NCBI GenBank assembly: GCA_020054675.1
Contig: JAIHAL010000004.1
Coordinates: 79,578 to 143,577 of the forward strand
Length of the DNA stretch: 64,000 nt
From: Oscillospiraceae bacterium
GTDB taxonomy: Bacteria; Bacillota; Clostridia; Oscillospirales; Ruminococcaceae
Direction: 5' to 3'
The notes under the pieces: model-generated
The model's database searches: none
Told to the model about the DNA's origin: nothing
What the model saw: only the letters and a program-made list of their open reading frames with translations
Shown: positions 52,946-62,141 of the stretch, piece by piece
Numbering within the stretch: position 1 is the stretch's first letter
Layout of the letters: the number at the start of each line of letters is the position of its first letter
Translations under genes and position numbers: made by a program

Positions 52946-55129
52946 ATGAAAACCATTCTGCTGGATAAAAATTGGACCTTTATCAAAGAAAATCATAGCG
53001 AAATCATCAGCCTGCCCCATACATGGAACGCTTTAGACGGCCAAGACGGCGGCAACGATTATTATCGCGGCACTTGTACATATACCTGCATGTTTCCTCG
53101 GCCGAAACTGCCGGATGGAGGTCGTGCTATACTGGAATTTGATGGTGCAGCTATGACTGCAAATGTCAGTCTGAACAATCAAGTTCTTGCCGAACACAAG
53201 GGCGGTTATTCGGCTTTTCGTGTAGATATCACCAATGCGCTGCTGGAACAGAATTTGCTGGTCGTAACTGTGGACAATAGCCGCAACGATACCGTTTACC
53301 CGCAGCAGGCTGATTTCACTTTCTACGGAGGTATTTATCGGGCGGTAAAGCTGCATATTATTCCCGCAGAACACTTCGTATTGGCTGCCAACGGAGCACC
53401 TGCTCTAAAAGTAACACCTATCGTAACAAACCTTGACACAAAAACAGTAGAGATAACTGTGGAAGCATCAGTCGAAAATGCATTTAAGGTTCATTTTGAG
53501 CTGAACGGTCAGACCATCAGCGCTCCGGCGGAGAACGGCACAGCCAAGGCTGTGTTTAAGCTGGAAAAGGCTCATCTGTGGGACGGTCTTAATGACCCAT
53601 ATCTCTATACCGTTACCGCAAAGCTGGATAACGGAGAAGAATCATCTGCTCGCTTTGGCTGCCGCAAATTCGATATTGACCCGCAAAAAGGCTTTTTTCT
53701 AAACGGACGCAGCTACCCTTTGCGAGGCGTATCCCGCCACCAGGACCGCAAGGGATTTGGCAACGCCCTGACCCGCAAGGAACATGAGGAGGACATTACC
53801 CTTATTTTAGAAATTGGAGCCAACTCCATCCGTCTGGCCCATTACCAGCACGCACAGGAATTTTACGACCTGTGTGATGAAAAAGGTCTGGTCGTCTGGG
53901 CAGAAATTCCCTATATAAGCCAACACATGCCTAATGGCCGCGATAATACCATTTCTCAGATGGAAGAATTAATCGTGCAGAATTACAACCATCCCTGCAT
54001 TGCAGTGTGGGGACTTTCCAATGAGATTACTGCCGCCAGCGCAGTGAATGAAGACCTATTGGACAATCACCGTATCCTAAATGAATTGGCGCATAAGCTC
54101 GACCCAACCCGCAAAACTGCCATGGCCAATGTGTTCATGCTTGAAATTGACAGCCCTATTCTTGAAATTCCTGACGTGAACGGCTATAACCTCTATTTCG
54201 GCTGGTATGTAGGCGATGTAGAACAAAATGATGAGTTCCTTGATTCTTACCACACCAGATATCCAGACCGATGCATCGGTTTAACCGAATACGGAGCAGA
54301 CGCGAATCCTCAATATCAGAGCAGCCAGCCCGAAAAGGGTGATTACACTGAAACATATCAATGCATCTACCATGAGCACATGGCTAAGATGATTGCTGAT
54401 CGCCCGTGGCTATGGGCATCTTATGTGTGGAATATGTTCGACTTTGCTGCCGATGGACGTGATGAAGGCGGAAAACACGGCGAAAACCAGAAAGGCCTTG
54501 TCACCTTTGACCGCAAAATAAAAAAAGATGCTTTCTACCTATACAAAGCCTATTGGAGCAAGGAGCCCTTTGTGCATCTGTGCGGCAACCGCTATGTAGA
54601 CCGCCCGGAAGATGTAACTGAAATAAAAATTTATTCCAACCAGCCGGAAGTTTCTCTCTATAAAGACGGCGAACTGGTAGGAACCAAACATGGCGATAAG
54701 GTTTTTGTTTTCCATTTGCCCATCACCGGCAAGCACATCATCACCGCACAGGCTGGTGAATGCCGCAGCGAAATCATAGTACAAAAAGTAGACAAACCCA
54801 ACCCGGATTATGCCATGGATAACCGCAAGACCATAATCAACTGGTTCGACAAAGACTATGACGAAACCTGTTGGTCGGTTATGGACAATATGCTTGCTGC
54901 TATTCAGGATTCCAAGGTCGGCCCTATTATCAAAGAAATCAGCGACAAAGCTGCTGCTTCTCGCGGAGATGTTGCCATAGCCGTCAAGGACAATCCCGCT
55001 TTGCAGGACATGATCCAGCGCGCCATGCAGCGAATGACTATTGAGGGAATGCTCAAGCAGGCCGGGGCAGATTCCCAAAGCATTAAGCAGCTCAATCGCA
55101 TTTTGCAGACTTATAAAAAGGAGCAGTAG
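52946..55129 (+). CDS. GH2 beta-galactosidase-like hydrolase with C-terminal helical tail
   Basis: A 727-residue GH2 enzyme. It has an N-terminal jelly roll (WNALDGQDGGNDYYRGTCTYTC), an Ig-like domain and the barrel with LRGVSRHQDRKG, acid/base Glu in GLSNEIT and nucleophile Glu in GLTEYGA. After about residue 640 a helical tail of 80 residues ends in MTIEGMLKQAG and LNRILQTYKKEQ, a module frequent in clostridial sugar enzymes. ATG 52946 follows AAGGAG. The stop is 3 bases before the GH43 start, so they are coupled. Beta-galactosidase is the likeliest activity. Confidence 0.9.
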   Translation: MKTILLDKNWTFIKENHSEIISLPHTWNALDGQDGGNDYYRGTCTYTCMFPRPKLPDGGRAILEFDGAAMTANVSLNNQVLAEHKGGYSAFRVDITNALLEQNLLVVTVDNSRNDTVYPQQADFTFYGGIYRAVKLHIIPAEHFVLAANGAPALKVTPIVTNLDTKTVEITVEASVENAFKVHFELNGQTISAPAENGTAKAVFKLEKAHLWDGLNDPYLYTVTAKLDNGEESSARFGCRKFDIDPQKGFFLNGRSYPLRGVSRHQDRKGFGNALTRKEHEEDITLILEIGANSIRLAHYQHAQEFYDLCDEKGLVVWAEIPYISQHMPNGRDNTISQMEELIVQNYNHPCIAVWGLSNEITAASAVNEDLLDNHRILNELAHKLDPTRKTAMANVFMLEIDSPILEIPDVNGYNLYFGWYVGDVEQNDEFLDSYHTRYPDRCIGLTEYGADANPQYQSSQPEKGDYTETYQCIYHEHMAKMIADRPWLWASYVWNMFDFAADGRDEGGKHGENQKGLVTFDRKIKKDAFYLYKAYWSKEPFVHLCGNRYVDRPEDVTEIKIYSNQPEVSLYKDGELVGTKHGDKVFVFHLPITGKHIITAQAGECRSEIIVQKVDKPNPDYAMDNRKTIINWFDKDYDETCWSVMDNMLAAIQDSKVGPIIKEISDKAAASRGDVAIAVKDNPALQDMIQRAMQRMTIEGMLKQAGADSQSIKQLNRILQTYKKEQ

Positions 55130-55132
55130 TAT

Positions 55133-56944
55133 ATGAAAACATATTGTAATCCGCTAGATCTTGGCTATCGTTACCAGCACATGAACGAAGGCGGCAAGCG
55201 TACCGCTTTCAGGGAGGGAGCAGACCCGACGCTCATACGCTTTAAAGGCAAATACTACCTATTCGTTTCCATGTCGGCAGGTTTCTGGTATTCTGATGAT
55301 CTCTTACATTGGAACTTTCACGCCGATTCTGACTTGCTCATTTATGACTATGCACCCGACGTACGGCAAGTGGGCGAATATCTTTACTTTTGTGCAAGCC
55401 GCAAGGATCGCAACTGTCCAATCCTGCGCACAACCGATCCCCTTTACGAACCATTTGTGCAGGTTAGCGAACCGTTTGCTTTTTGGGACCCGAATCTGTT
55501 TCAAGATGACGATGGCCGTGTATATTTATACTGGGGCTGCTCCAACATTACGCCAATTTACGGTGTGAAAATGGACCCGGAAACCATGACGCCTATCTGC
55601 GAGCCAAGAGAACTGATTTTCGGACATGCAGAAAGCCTCGGCTACGAGCGTCCTGGCGATAATGGAATCGTAAATCGTGAAGCAAGTGTTGTTTATCAGG
55701 CCATGAAGCAATTTTATAACCCTGAAACGAACAAGCTGGAACTGCCGCCCCAAATGGAGCAAATGAGCGGCTTTTCCGCTGAGGCAATGACAGCCATGTT
55801 CAATGCTGTGGGCAAGCCCTATATTGAAGGAGCATTCATAACAAAGCATAATGGCATCTACTACCTGCAATACGCATGCCCAGGCACACAGTTCAACACT
55901 TATTCGGACGGCGTGTATATATCCCAAAGTCCGCTTGGTCCGTTTACACTACAAAAGTCAAATCCATTCTCATCAAAACCCGGCGGATTTATAACCGGCG
56001 CTGGCCATGGCAGCACTATTAAAGATGAATACGGCAACTGGTGGCACGCCTCTACAATGCGTATTTCCATCAATCACGATTTTGAACGCCGAGTAGGATT
56101 GTTTCCTGCCGGATTCGACAAAGATGGCATACTCTACTGCAATCAAAACTTTGCTGATTATCCTCATGCTATCCCTGCCTGTAAATTCGATGCCGCCAGC
56201 CAGCAGCCCGAATGGATGCTGTTAAGTTATGGCAAATCTGTTACAGCTTCCAGCACCGCCAAAGGCAGCAGCCCGGCATTTGCCGTCAATGAAAATTGCC
56301 GCGACTGGTGGAGTGCTGCCGATGCTGCACCAGGCCAATGGCTATGCGTAGATTTAGGCAAAGAGAGTGATGTTCGCGCCATTCAAGTCAACATCGCAGA
56401 CGAAGGGCTGGTAGTGGACTTTCCACCTGAAAGCTGCGGCGATGCACGCCATACCCGCCACATTAACACCACCCCGCAAATCAGCAATTACACGCTGGAA
56501 GCAAGTGCCGACGGCAAGCACTGGCGAACGTTGGAAAATGTCAGCCGAGAGTGCTCCAATGGCTACTATGAGTATGCAAATGGCATCCGGGTGCGGTATA
56601 TACGGGTTACCGGCGGCGTTTTGCCCTATGGACAGGTTCTGCGCATCAGCGGGTTGCGGGTATTCGGCAATGGCGAAGGCGAAAAACCTCCACAAGCAAA
56701 AGCCAAAGCTCAACGTATAGGCCCACTGGATGCAAAAGTCAGCTGGCAGCATATCGAAACTGCACAAGGCTGCAACGTGCGCTATGGCATTGCACCTGAC
56801 AAACTTTACCACAGCTGGCTGGTATATGGCGCGGATGAAGTAACCCTTTCCACTCTTATCAAAGGACAGGAATATTACATATGCGTAGACAGCTTTAACG
56901 AAAACGGCATTACGCCGGGTGAAATTTTAAAATTGGAGGCATAA
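55133..56944 (+). CDS. GH43 family hydrolase with discoidin-like and fibronectin-like C-terminal domains
   Basis: A 603-residue enzyme. The five-bladed GH43 domain covers about 1-345, with the catalytic triad candidates Asp31 (GADPTLIR), Asp119 (FWDPNLF) and Glu232 (IEGAF). A discoidin/CBM32-like domain (about 365-520, WSAADAAPGQWLCVDLGKE) and a fibronectin III-like domain (about 525-603) follow. There is no signal peptide. It probably removes arabinose or xylose decorations. The ATG follows AAAAGGAG inside the end of the GH2 gene. Such accessory domains on an apparently cytoplasmic enzyme are unusual but known in gut Firmicutes. Confidence 0.9.
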   Translation: MKTYCNPLDLGYRYQHMNEGGKRTAFREGADPTLIRFKGKYYLFVSMSAGFWYSDDLLHWNFHADSDLLIYDYAPDVRQVGEYLYFCASRKDRNCPILRTTDPLYEPFVQVSEPFAFWDPNLFQDDDGRVYLYWGCSNITPIYGVKMDPETMTPICEPRELIFGHAESLGYERPGDNGIVNREASVVYQAMKQFYNPETNKLELPPQMEQMSGFSAEAMTAMFNAVGKPYIEGAFITKHNGIYYLQYACPGTQFNTYSDGVYISQSPLGPFTLQKSNPFSSKPGGFITGAGHGSTIKDEYGNWWHASTMRISINHDFERRVGLFPAGFDKDGILYCNQNFADYPHAIPACKFDAASQQPEWMLLSYGKSVTASSTAKGSSPAFAVNENCRDWWSAADAAPGQWLCVDLGKESDVRAIQVNIADEGLVVDFPPESCGDARHTRHINTTPQISNYTLEASADGKHWRTLENVSRECSNGYYEYANGIRVRYIRVTGGVLPYGQVLRISGLRVFGNGEGEKPPQAKAKAQRIGPLDAKVSWQHIETAQGCNVRYGIAPDKLYHSWLVYGADEVTLSTLIKGQEYYICVDSFNENGITPGEILKLEA

Positions 56945-56947
56945 ACA

Positions 56948-57799
56948 ATGCCGATAAAAGCAGTTCAGCAATTTATGCTGGGTACGGTATTAAGAAGTGA
57001 ACAGCAGGCAAAAGAAACTCTTTCCGCCATTAAGGCGGCCGGATATGACGGCATTGAGTTGTGTAATTTTATGATTCACCCCATTGGTTTGATGGTTAAG
57101 CTGATGACCAGGGCTGCCGGGATGCCAACTGGCAATGGAGGCAATCTGGACTGGCGCAAGTTGGTCAAAGAAGCAGATTTGCATGTGGTCAGCCTGCATA
57201 CTGACCTCGGCAGTCTGGAACGAAATGCAAATGATATAGCAAATGAAGCCAAAAGCTTTGGCACAAAGTACGTAGTCATTACTGGGATGTACCGCTTTGA
57301 CTATGGAAATGAATCTACAATGCATACACTTGCAAAACGGTTGAACAACGCAGGTGAAATGCTGCAAAAAGATGGCATAGCCCTTCTCTATCACAATCAC
57401 AACTGCGAGCTGCGCTATGTAAATCAAACTCAGCGAGCTTATGATATCCTGCTTGAAGAAACAGATCCGCAATTCGTCAACTTTGAGTTTGACAGCTACT
57501 GGTTCACCGAGGGCGGAGCCAATACTCTTGCATGGATGCAGCGTCTTGGCTCACGCATGAAGCTGTGGCACATCAACGATCGCGGGGCCCGCATAAAAGG
57601 AAGTGCAGTTGCTCCTATCTTGAAAACGGACAGCATGGAATTGGGCACTGGCAACATGGACTTGGACAGCTTGATGCAGCAGGCGCTCTCAGTTGGTATA
57701 GATGCAGTAATTCTTGAAAGCCACCGCAACTGGGTAGATAACTCCCCTATTAAAAGCTTGCAAGTAAGTGCAGAATATTTAAATCGTAAACTTCTGTAA
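56948..57799 (+). CDS. Sugar phosphate isomerase/epimerase family protein (TIM barrel)
   Basis: A 283-residue protein of the xylose isomerase-like/AP endonuclease 2 family. Visible metal-binding signatures are YDGIELCNF, LLYHNHNCEL, FEFDSYWFTEGG and WHINDRG; the final Glu in VILESHRN completes a typical metal site. It probably isomerises or epimerises a released sugar or keto-sugar. ATG 56948 lies 3 bases after the GH43 stop with GGAGG upstream. Last gene of the plus-strand operon. Together with the SDR it could run a keto-sugar step, but the substrate is inferred only from context. Confidence 0.87.
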   Translation: MPIKAVQQFMLGTVLRSEQQAKETLSAIKAAGYDGIELCNFMIHPIGLMVKLMTRAAGMPTGNGGNLDWRKLVKEADLHVVSLHTDLGSLERNANDIANEAKSFGTKYVVITGMYRFDYGNESTMHTLAKRLNNAGEMLQKDGIALLYHNHNCELRYVNQTQRAYDILLEETDPQFVNFEFDSYWFTEGGANTLAWMQRLGSRMKLWHINDRGARIKGSAVAPILKTDSMELGTGNMDLDSLMQQALSVGIDAVILESHRNWVDNSPIKSLQVSAEYLNRKLL

Positions 57800-57866
57800 A
57801 AATATTTTTTAATTTTATTAGCAAAAACAATTCAGTCATCTTTGGTCAAGAAGAATCAAAACGATT

Positions 57867-57897
57867 AAAGCACCTGCCGAAATCCGGCGGGTGCTTT
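57867..57897. terminator. Bidirectional terminator between the epimerase and GH78 genes
   Basis: AAAGCACCTGCCG, short loop, CGGCGGGTGCTTT (one G-T pair), T-rich on the plus side, between convergent genes. Confidence 0.88.
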
Positions 57898-57968
57898 ATT
57901 ATGATGTATTTTATATATTATTTTATAGATTTATGCTATATTCTACCGCAAAAAATCCAATATTCTAC

Positions 57969-60599
57969 TTACATGATATAAGTGCCTGACTGTAGAATAG
58001 CCGTACGCCCATCCGGAAGAATAACATTTGCAGTCATATTACAAGGTACGGTAAATTCATAGATTGGCGCTTCACCATTATAATACCAGCCGCTTTTGAT
58101 TCGCCCGCAGGGAGAATCATACACAGCCTTTGCCCAGCCCAGCGACTTGTCGGGAACAGGGGCAATGGTAAGCACATCATCTGCCAGATGAATTCCACAT
58201 ACCCCTTCAAACAACCAGCTGCAAATGGCTCCGTAGGAATAATGATTCAACGAATCATGAGGCTTACCCTCATCATCAATTCCCGTCCATGTTTCCCAAA
58301 TGGTCGTAGCTCCGCGCTTGACTTCATACAGCCAGCTGGGTGCAGTATCCTGCAAAAGCAGCTTGTAGGCAGTGTCAGTATGCCCATACTTAGCCAGAAC
58401 GCTGCACAGATGAGGCGTAGAAAGGAATCCAGTATTTAAATGATAGCCATTTTCCTCCACCATCCTATTAAGCTGATCAGCGGCAATTTTGCATTCGTCT
58501 TCGGTCAGCAGACCAAACCGGATAGCGCGAACATACTCACACTGACGCTCAGAGGTGATTTTCCCATTCTCTGTAAAGGCAGCACGGTAAGCAAGACGGG
58601 CCTTTGCAGCGTTATCACGATATTGGGCTGCATCCTCCGGTTTGCCAATCACCTCTGCAATCTCGGCCAACAGCTTCCCGGAATAAGCAAGATAGGCCGT
58701 ACCTACGCTCTTACGTGGATTCATCATGGCCTGCATTGGTGTGATGCCCGGCTCACACCATTCACCATAGTCCAGCCCATTCAGCACAGTATATTTTGCA
58801 TATTCGCCTTCCTGTTGTTCCGGAGTAGTCTGCTGTGCACGCCCCAGCAAAAAGGCATACCAGCGCTGCATCATCTCATAATTATCGGTCAGCAGCTTTT
58901 TATCCCCAGTACGCTTATAAATAGCGTAAGGCACCAAAATAGAAGCATCGCCCCAACCCGCTGACATGCACAGCATCGGCGTCATGCATCCGGGACGGCT
59001 TGTAGGCGGTGCAATGTTAGCCATACGGCCATCCGGGTATTGGTTCAAGCGGCACTCTTCCAGCCACTTTTTCACCACCGGCACACAGTCCATCAATGTC
59101 AAAGCGGTGTCTATGAACACGCACATATCTCCTGTCCAACCTGCCCGCTCACGAGTGGGGCAGTCGGTTGGAATATCGCAGAAATTGCTCTTTTGGCTCC
59201 AAATACTGTTTTGAACCAGCCGATTAAGAGCTTCACTGCCACTCTCAAAATGTCCTAAAACCGCCATATCGGAGTAAACTGCATGAGCTGTAAATTTTGC
59301 TCCGGTCAAATCGGCATCCGTTTCTACTTTAGCATACCTGAATCCCATAATTGTAAAGCTAGGCTTATAATGATTTTTGCCCTCTTTACAAATTAACTCC
59401 AACATTTGTGCTGTCCCACCCTCTTTGTGGCGGGAACGGTCTTGAAAATTTTCCTGCGTGAAATTACCGTTTTCATCCAATGTTTCACCGCAGAGCAGTT
59501 TTACTTTTTGGCCTTCATGAGCAACAAGTTCAATTTCAATATAACCTGCCATATTCTGCCCAAAATCCAGCACCATCTCACCATTTGGCGTTGTAAACAA
59601 CCGTCCGGCAAAAGATTCTTGCTCCCGAATAGGAACGGTATTCATGCCGAAAATCGGCAATGTATTGGGACTGGTTTTTACGCTATGCCATCCGTAAAGC
59701 TCCCCTTCCAGCCTGGCATCGTACACTTCACCTTGCTGCATATCGTTTTGACGAATAGGGCCATTCTGAGTGGCTTCAAGCTCATCATCCGAAACGCAAA
59801 TGACTTTACCGTCTATTTCCAGCTGAAACAGTACACCTAATTCTTTGCCAAACAGCTCTCGGTCACCATCCACACCAGAAGTGCTGCGATACCATCCATC
59901 GCCCAGTGCAATAAGCAATTCGTTTTCACCCTCTTGCACAAGGGAGGTCACATCATAAGTCTGTGCACCCAAATGTTTGTCGGCAGTAAATCTGCCGGGA
60001 GCCAGCACCATATCACCAACACGGTTACCATTCAGCCATGCCACATACAAGCCTCTTGCCGTGATATATAAACGCTTACGGCTGCCTGCTGGAGCTATAA
60101 ACTTTTTGCGAAGATAGCTTGCCGGCTGATGTGGTTTATACGGCTGAGATTTATCTCCCTTGCCGGAAGTTTCCGGAGTATCCTGCCTGCGTTCCCAATT
60201 TGTACGGGCAAAAGCATTGATAGCATCAGTGCAGGGGCATGTATCCAGCGTCAGTAGTTCTATTTCCGGCTCTGCCCACACACCCTGCCATTCATCTTGT
60301 GCAAGGCCGGTTTCAAAAACAGCTGTGCTCCATTCTCCGGGAGCATCACTTTCATCCCACAGGCGCACCTGCCACTGCCCAATGATACGAGACGGCAAAG
60401 CAACGGGTACAGAAACATGCATAATACTGCCCGGTATTTTGCCGCTGGAATATATTGTTTTACCATCCGTTGTTATAATAATTTCGTATGCGGTCTGCTT
60501 CACACAACCCTCGCACTGCCACGAAAGAAACAGCTCCTCGACGTCAATTCCGATTGGTGCAATAAGGTGATTTGTTTTCAAATTAGTTGCCTGTATCAA
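57969..60599 (-). CDS. GH78 alpha-L-rhamnosidase
   Basis: An 876-residue enzyme with the GH78 layout: Fn3-like N-terminal domain (about 1-110), rhamnosidase N-terminal beta domain (ASYLRKKFIAPAGS, ARGLYVAWLNGNRVGD), the alpha/alpha-barrel with DCPTRERAGWTGD (general acid Glu) and later TTIWETWTG (second catalytic Glu), and a C-terminal beta domain. It cleaves terminal alpha-L-rhamnose from plant glycosides or pectin fragments and has no signal peptide. The start is TTG 60599, 9 bases after GGAGG; no ATG fits. Its presence suggests rhamnosylated substrates for the whole cluster. Confidence 0.93.
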   Translation of the reverse strand: MIQATNLKTNHLIAPIGIDVEELFLSWQCEGCVKQTAYEIIITTDGKTIYSSGKIPGSIMHVSVPVALPSRIIGQWQVRLWDESDAPGEWSTAVFETGLAQDEWQGVWAEPEIELLTLDTCPCTDAINAFARTNWERRQDTPETSGKGDKSQPYKPHQPASYLRKKFIAPAGSRKRLYITARGLYVAWLNGNRVGDMVLAPGRFTADKHLGAQTYDVTSLVQEGENELLIALGDGWYRSTSGVDGDRELFGKELGVLFQLEIDGKVICVSDDELEATQNGPIRQNDMQQGEVYDARLEGELYGWHSVKTSPNTLPIFGMNTVPIREQESFAGRLFTTPNGEMVLDFGQNMAGYIEIELVAHEGQKVKLLCGETLDENGNFTQENFQDRSRHKEGGTAQMLELICKEGKNHYKPSFTIMGFRYAKVETDADLTGAKFTAHAVYSDMAVLGHFESGSEALNRLVQNSIWSQKSNFCDIPTDCPTRERAGWTGDMCVFIDTALTLMDCVPVVKKWLEECRLNQYPDGRMANIAPPTSRPGCMTPMLCMSAGWGDASILVPYAIYKRTGDKKLLTDNYEMMQRWYAFLLGRAQQTTPEQQEGEYAKYTVLNGLDYGEWCEPGITPMQAMMNPRKSVGTAYLAYSGKLLAEIAEVIGKPEDAAQYRDNAAKARLAYRAAFTENGKITSERQCEYVRAIRFGLLTEDECKIAADQLNRMVEENGYHLNTGFLSTPHLCSVLAKYGHTDTAYKLLLQDTAPSWLYEVKRGATTIWETWTGIDDEGKPHDSLNHYSYGAICSWLFEGVCGIHLADDVLTIAPVPDKSLGWAKAVYDSPCGRIKSGWYYNGEAPIYEFTVPCNMTANVILPDGRTAILQSGTYIM

Positions 60600-60817
60600 A
60601 AAAAATTCCTCCTGAGAAATTTGTTTTTCAATTTTATTATAGCTTAAAATGCCAAATAAGGCAGGATGAAAATTCGATATTAAGGATTATATTTTGTCAA
60701 GTTTACTTTACGCTCTATTTTAAAAACAAATATTGCACAAGGAGGAAAAATGATGTAAACTGATAATATTGAGAAATGCAAATATAAAATAACTGATAAA
60801 CAATTGGGGCAAATTAA

Positions 60818-60843
60818 AAAGATGCTCCTGCGAGGGCATCTTT
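60818..60843. other. Hairpin upstream of the Rieske gene
   Basis: AAAGATGC, 10-base loop, GCATCTTT ending just before the Rieske promoter. It may insulate the gene or act in its regulation. The stretch 60600-60817 holds the GH78 promoter region and no gene. Confidence 0.45.
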
Positions 60844-60861
60844 CTATGCAAATCTTTGTGA

Positions 60862-60867
60862 TATAAT
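60862..60867 (+). promoter_or_regulatory. -10 box of the Rieske gene
   Basis: TATAAT preceded by TTTGTGA, 26 bases upstream of the ATG at 60894; a clear -35 box is not seen. Confidence 0.5.
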
Positions 60868-60893
60868 TTAAACTCACGAAAGGGGTACTAAAC

Positions 60894-61874
60894 ATGATAC
60901 CGAATCAATGGTATGCAATACTCCCATCTAAATCTGTGGGAAAAAATGAAATCGCAGCTGTAAGAAGGCTTAATCTGGATTTGGCATTATTCAGAAACAG
61001 CAGTGGCGAGATTTGTTGTGTTGTTGACCAGTGCCCGCACAGAGGCGCGGCTCTCAGCGCCGGCAAGATTGAGGGAGATTACATCAGATGTCCTTTCCAT
61101 GGGTTGGAATTTGATAAAAACGGCAAATGCACATTTATTCCCGCAAACGGAAAAGCGTCAACTGCAGATATCAGCCGTTATAATGTCAGGCATTATCTTG
61201 TAAAGGAATTAAACGGAATTATTTATCTCTGGTATGGTGACGCGGAAAAAGCTGCCGAAAAACTTCCGTTTTTTTATGATCAAATTGATGAAACATATTC
61301 TTACAGCGAAATTGAGGACCACTGGAATTCGCATTATTCACGTTGTATTGAAAATCAGCTTGATGTGGTTCATGTCCCTATTGTGCATTACAATACCATC
61401 GGCAGAGGCAACAAAACCTTGGTTAACGGCCCAAAAGTATTGTATGAGAACGGCATCCTTCAAACCAGCGCAAACAATGAAACGGATAACGGTCAAAAGC
61501 CTAAGCCTCCCAGTGAATGTATAATTAAGGATACAAACCTTAATTTTATTTTCCCGAACATTTGGCTGAATCATATAAGCTCTAAAATAAAAGTGCTCAT
61601 TTATTTTGCTCCGGTAGATGATGAAAATACAATATTATACATACGGTTTTATTGTAAGCTTACAAAGATAAAAATCATTAACAGCTTAATAGCTTTTACC
61701 GGTAAGTTTGCAAACAAAATTATTGAACGACAGGATAAACGCGTTGTAATTACGCAAAAACCTAAGGCGTCTTCTTTTAAATCCGGAGAAAAACTGCTTA
61801 TGGGCGATGGTCCAATTATAATGTATCGCAAGATACGTGACGAATTAAAAAATCATCAAGACAACCAACAATAG
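60894..61874 (+). CDS. Rieske non-heme iron oxygenase-like protein (alpha-subunit type)
   Basis: A 326-residue protein. The Rieske [2Fe-2S] domain has Cys47-x-His49 (CPHRGA) and Cys66-x2-His69 (CPFHG). The C-terminal domain has the mononuclear iron site pattern ENQLDVVHVPIVH (Asn154, Asp157, His160, His165), as in aromatic ring-hydroxylating and demethylating oxygenases. The ATG follows AAAGGGG. No ferredoxin or reductase partner is adjacent. Such enzymes use O2, so one in a probable strict anaerobe is notable. It might demethylate or hydroxylate a plant aglycone, act in micro-oxic niches, or serve another redox role. Confidence 0.88.
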   Translation: MIPNQWYAILPSKSVGKNEIAAVRRLNLDLALFRNSSGEICCVVDQCPHRGAALSAGKIEGDYIRCPFHGLEFDKNGKCTFIPANGKASTADISRYNVRHYLVKELNGIIYLWYGDAEKAAEKLPFFYDQIDETYSYSEIEDHWNSHYSRCIENQLDVVHVPIVHYNTIGRGNKTLVNGPKVLYENGILQTSANNETDNGQKPKPPSECIIKDTNLNFIFPNIWLNHISSKIKVLIYFAPVDDENTILYIRFYCKLTKIKIINSLIAFTGKFANKIIERQDKRVVITQKPKASSFKSGEKLLMGDGPIIMYRKIRDELKNHQDNQQ

Positions 61875-62111
61875 CTTCCGTTATTGTATTAACAAAAGAG
61901 GTCTTTAATACTCTGAAATCGCCAAACATGGATTTCATTACTGTTTCAGCATATCAACGCAATGTTTTAATATTTCAGCCAACGGGTATATTTTATTGAA
62001 CCATCTCATCCATGCCAGAAACGATGACGCAGAAAAATTTTACTTAAAAATTACCTAAATATGATAGACAGAAGAAAAAATAGACTCTAAAATAAAATTG
62101 TACATAGCCCC
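61875..62111. other. Intergenic region without recognisable gene
   Basis: About 240 AT-rich bases between the Rieske gene and the secreted-protein promoter. No convincing frame, hairpin terminator or repeat is seen. Confidence 0.5.
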
Positions 62112-62120
62112 TGCTATAAT
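62112..62120 (+). promoter_or_regulatory. Extended -10 promoter of the secreted-protein gene
   Basis: TGCTATAAT (TG-N-TATAAT), 21 bases upstream of the ATG at 62142. Confidence 0.6.
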
Positions 62121-62141
62121 TCGGAAAGGAATGAAGTCAAA

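Noticed and set aside
60750..60760. AAGGAGG followed by ATGATGTAA, resembling a gene start
   Set aside because: The frame closes after two codons; a leader peptide this short is not supportable.
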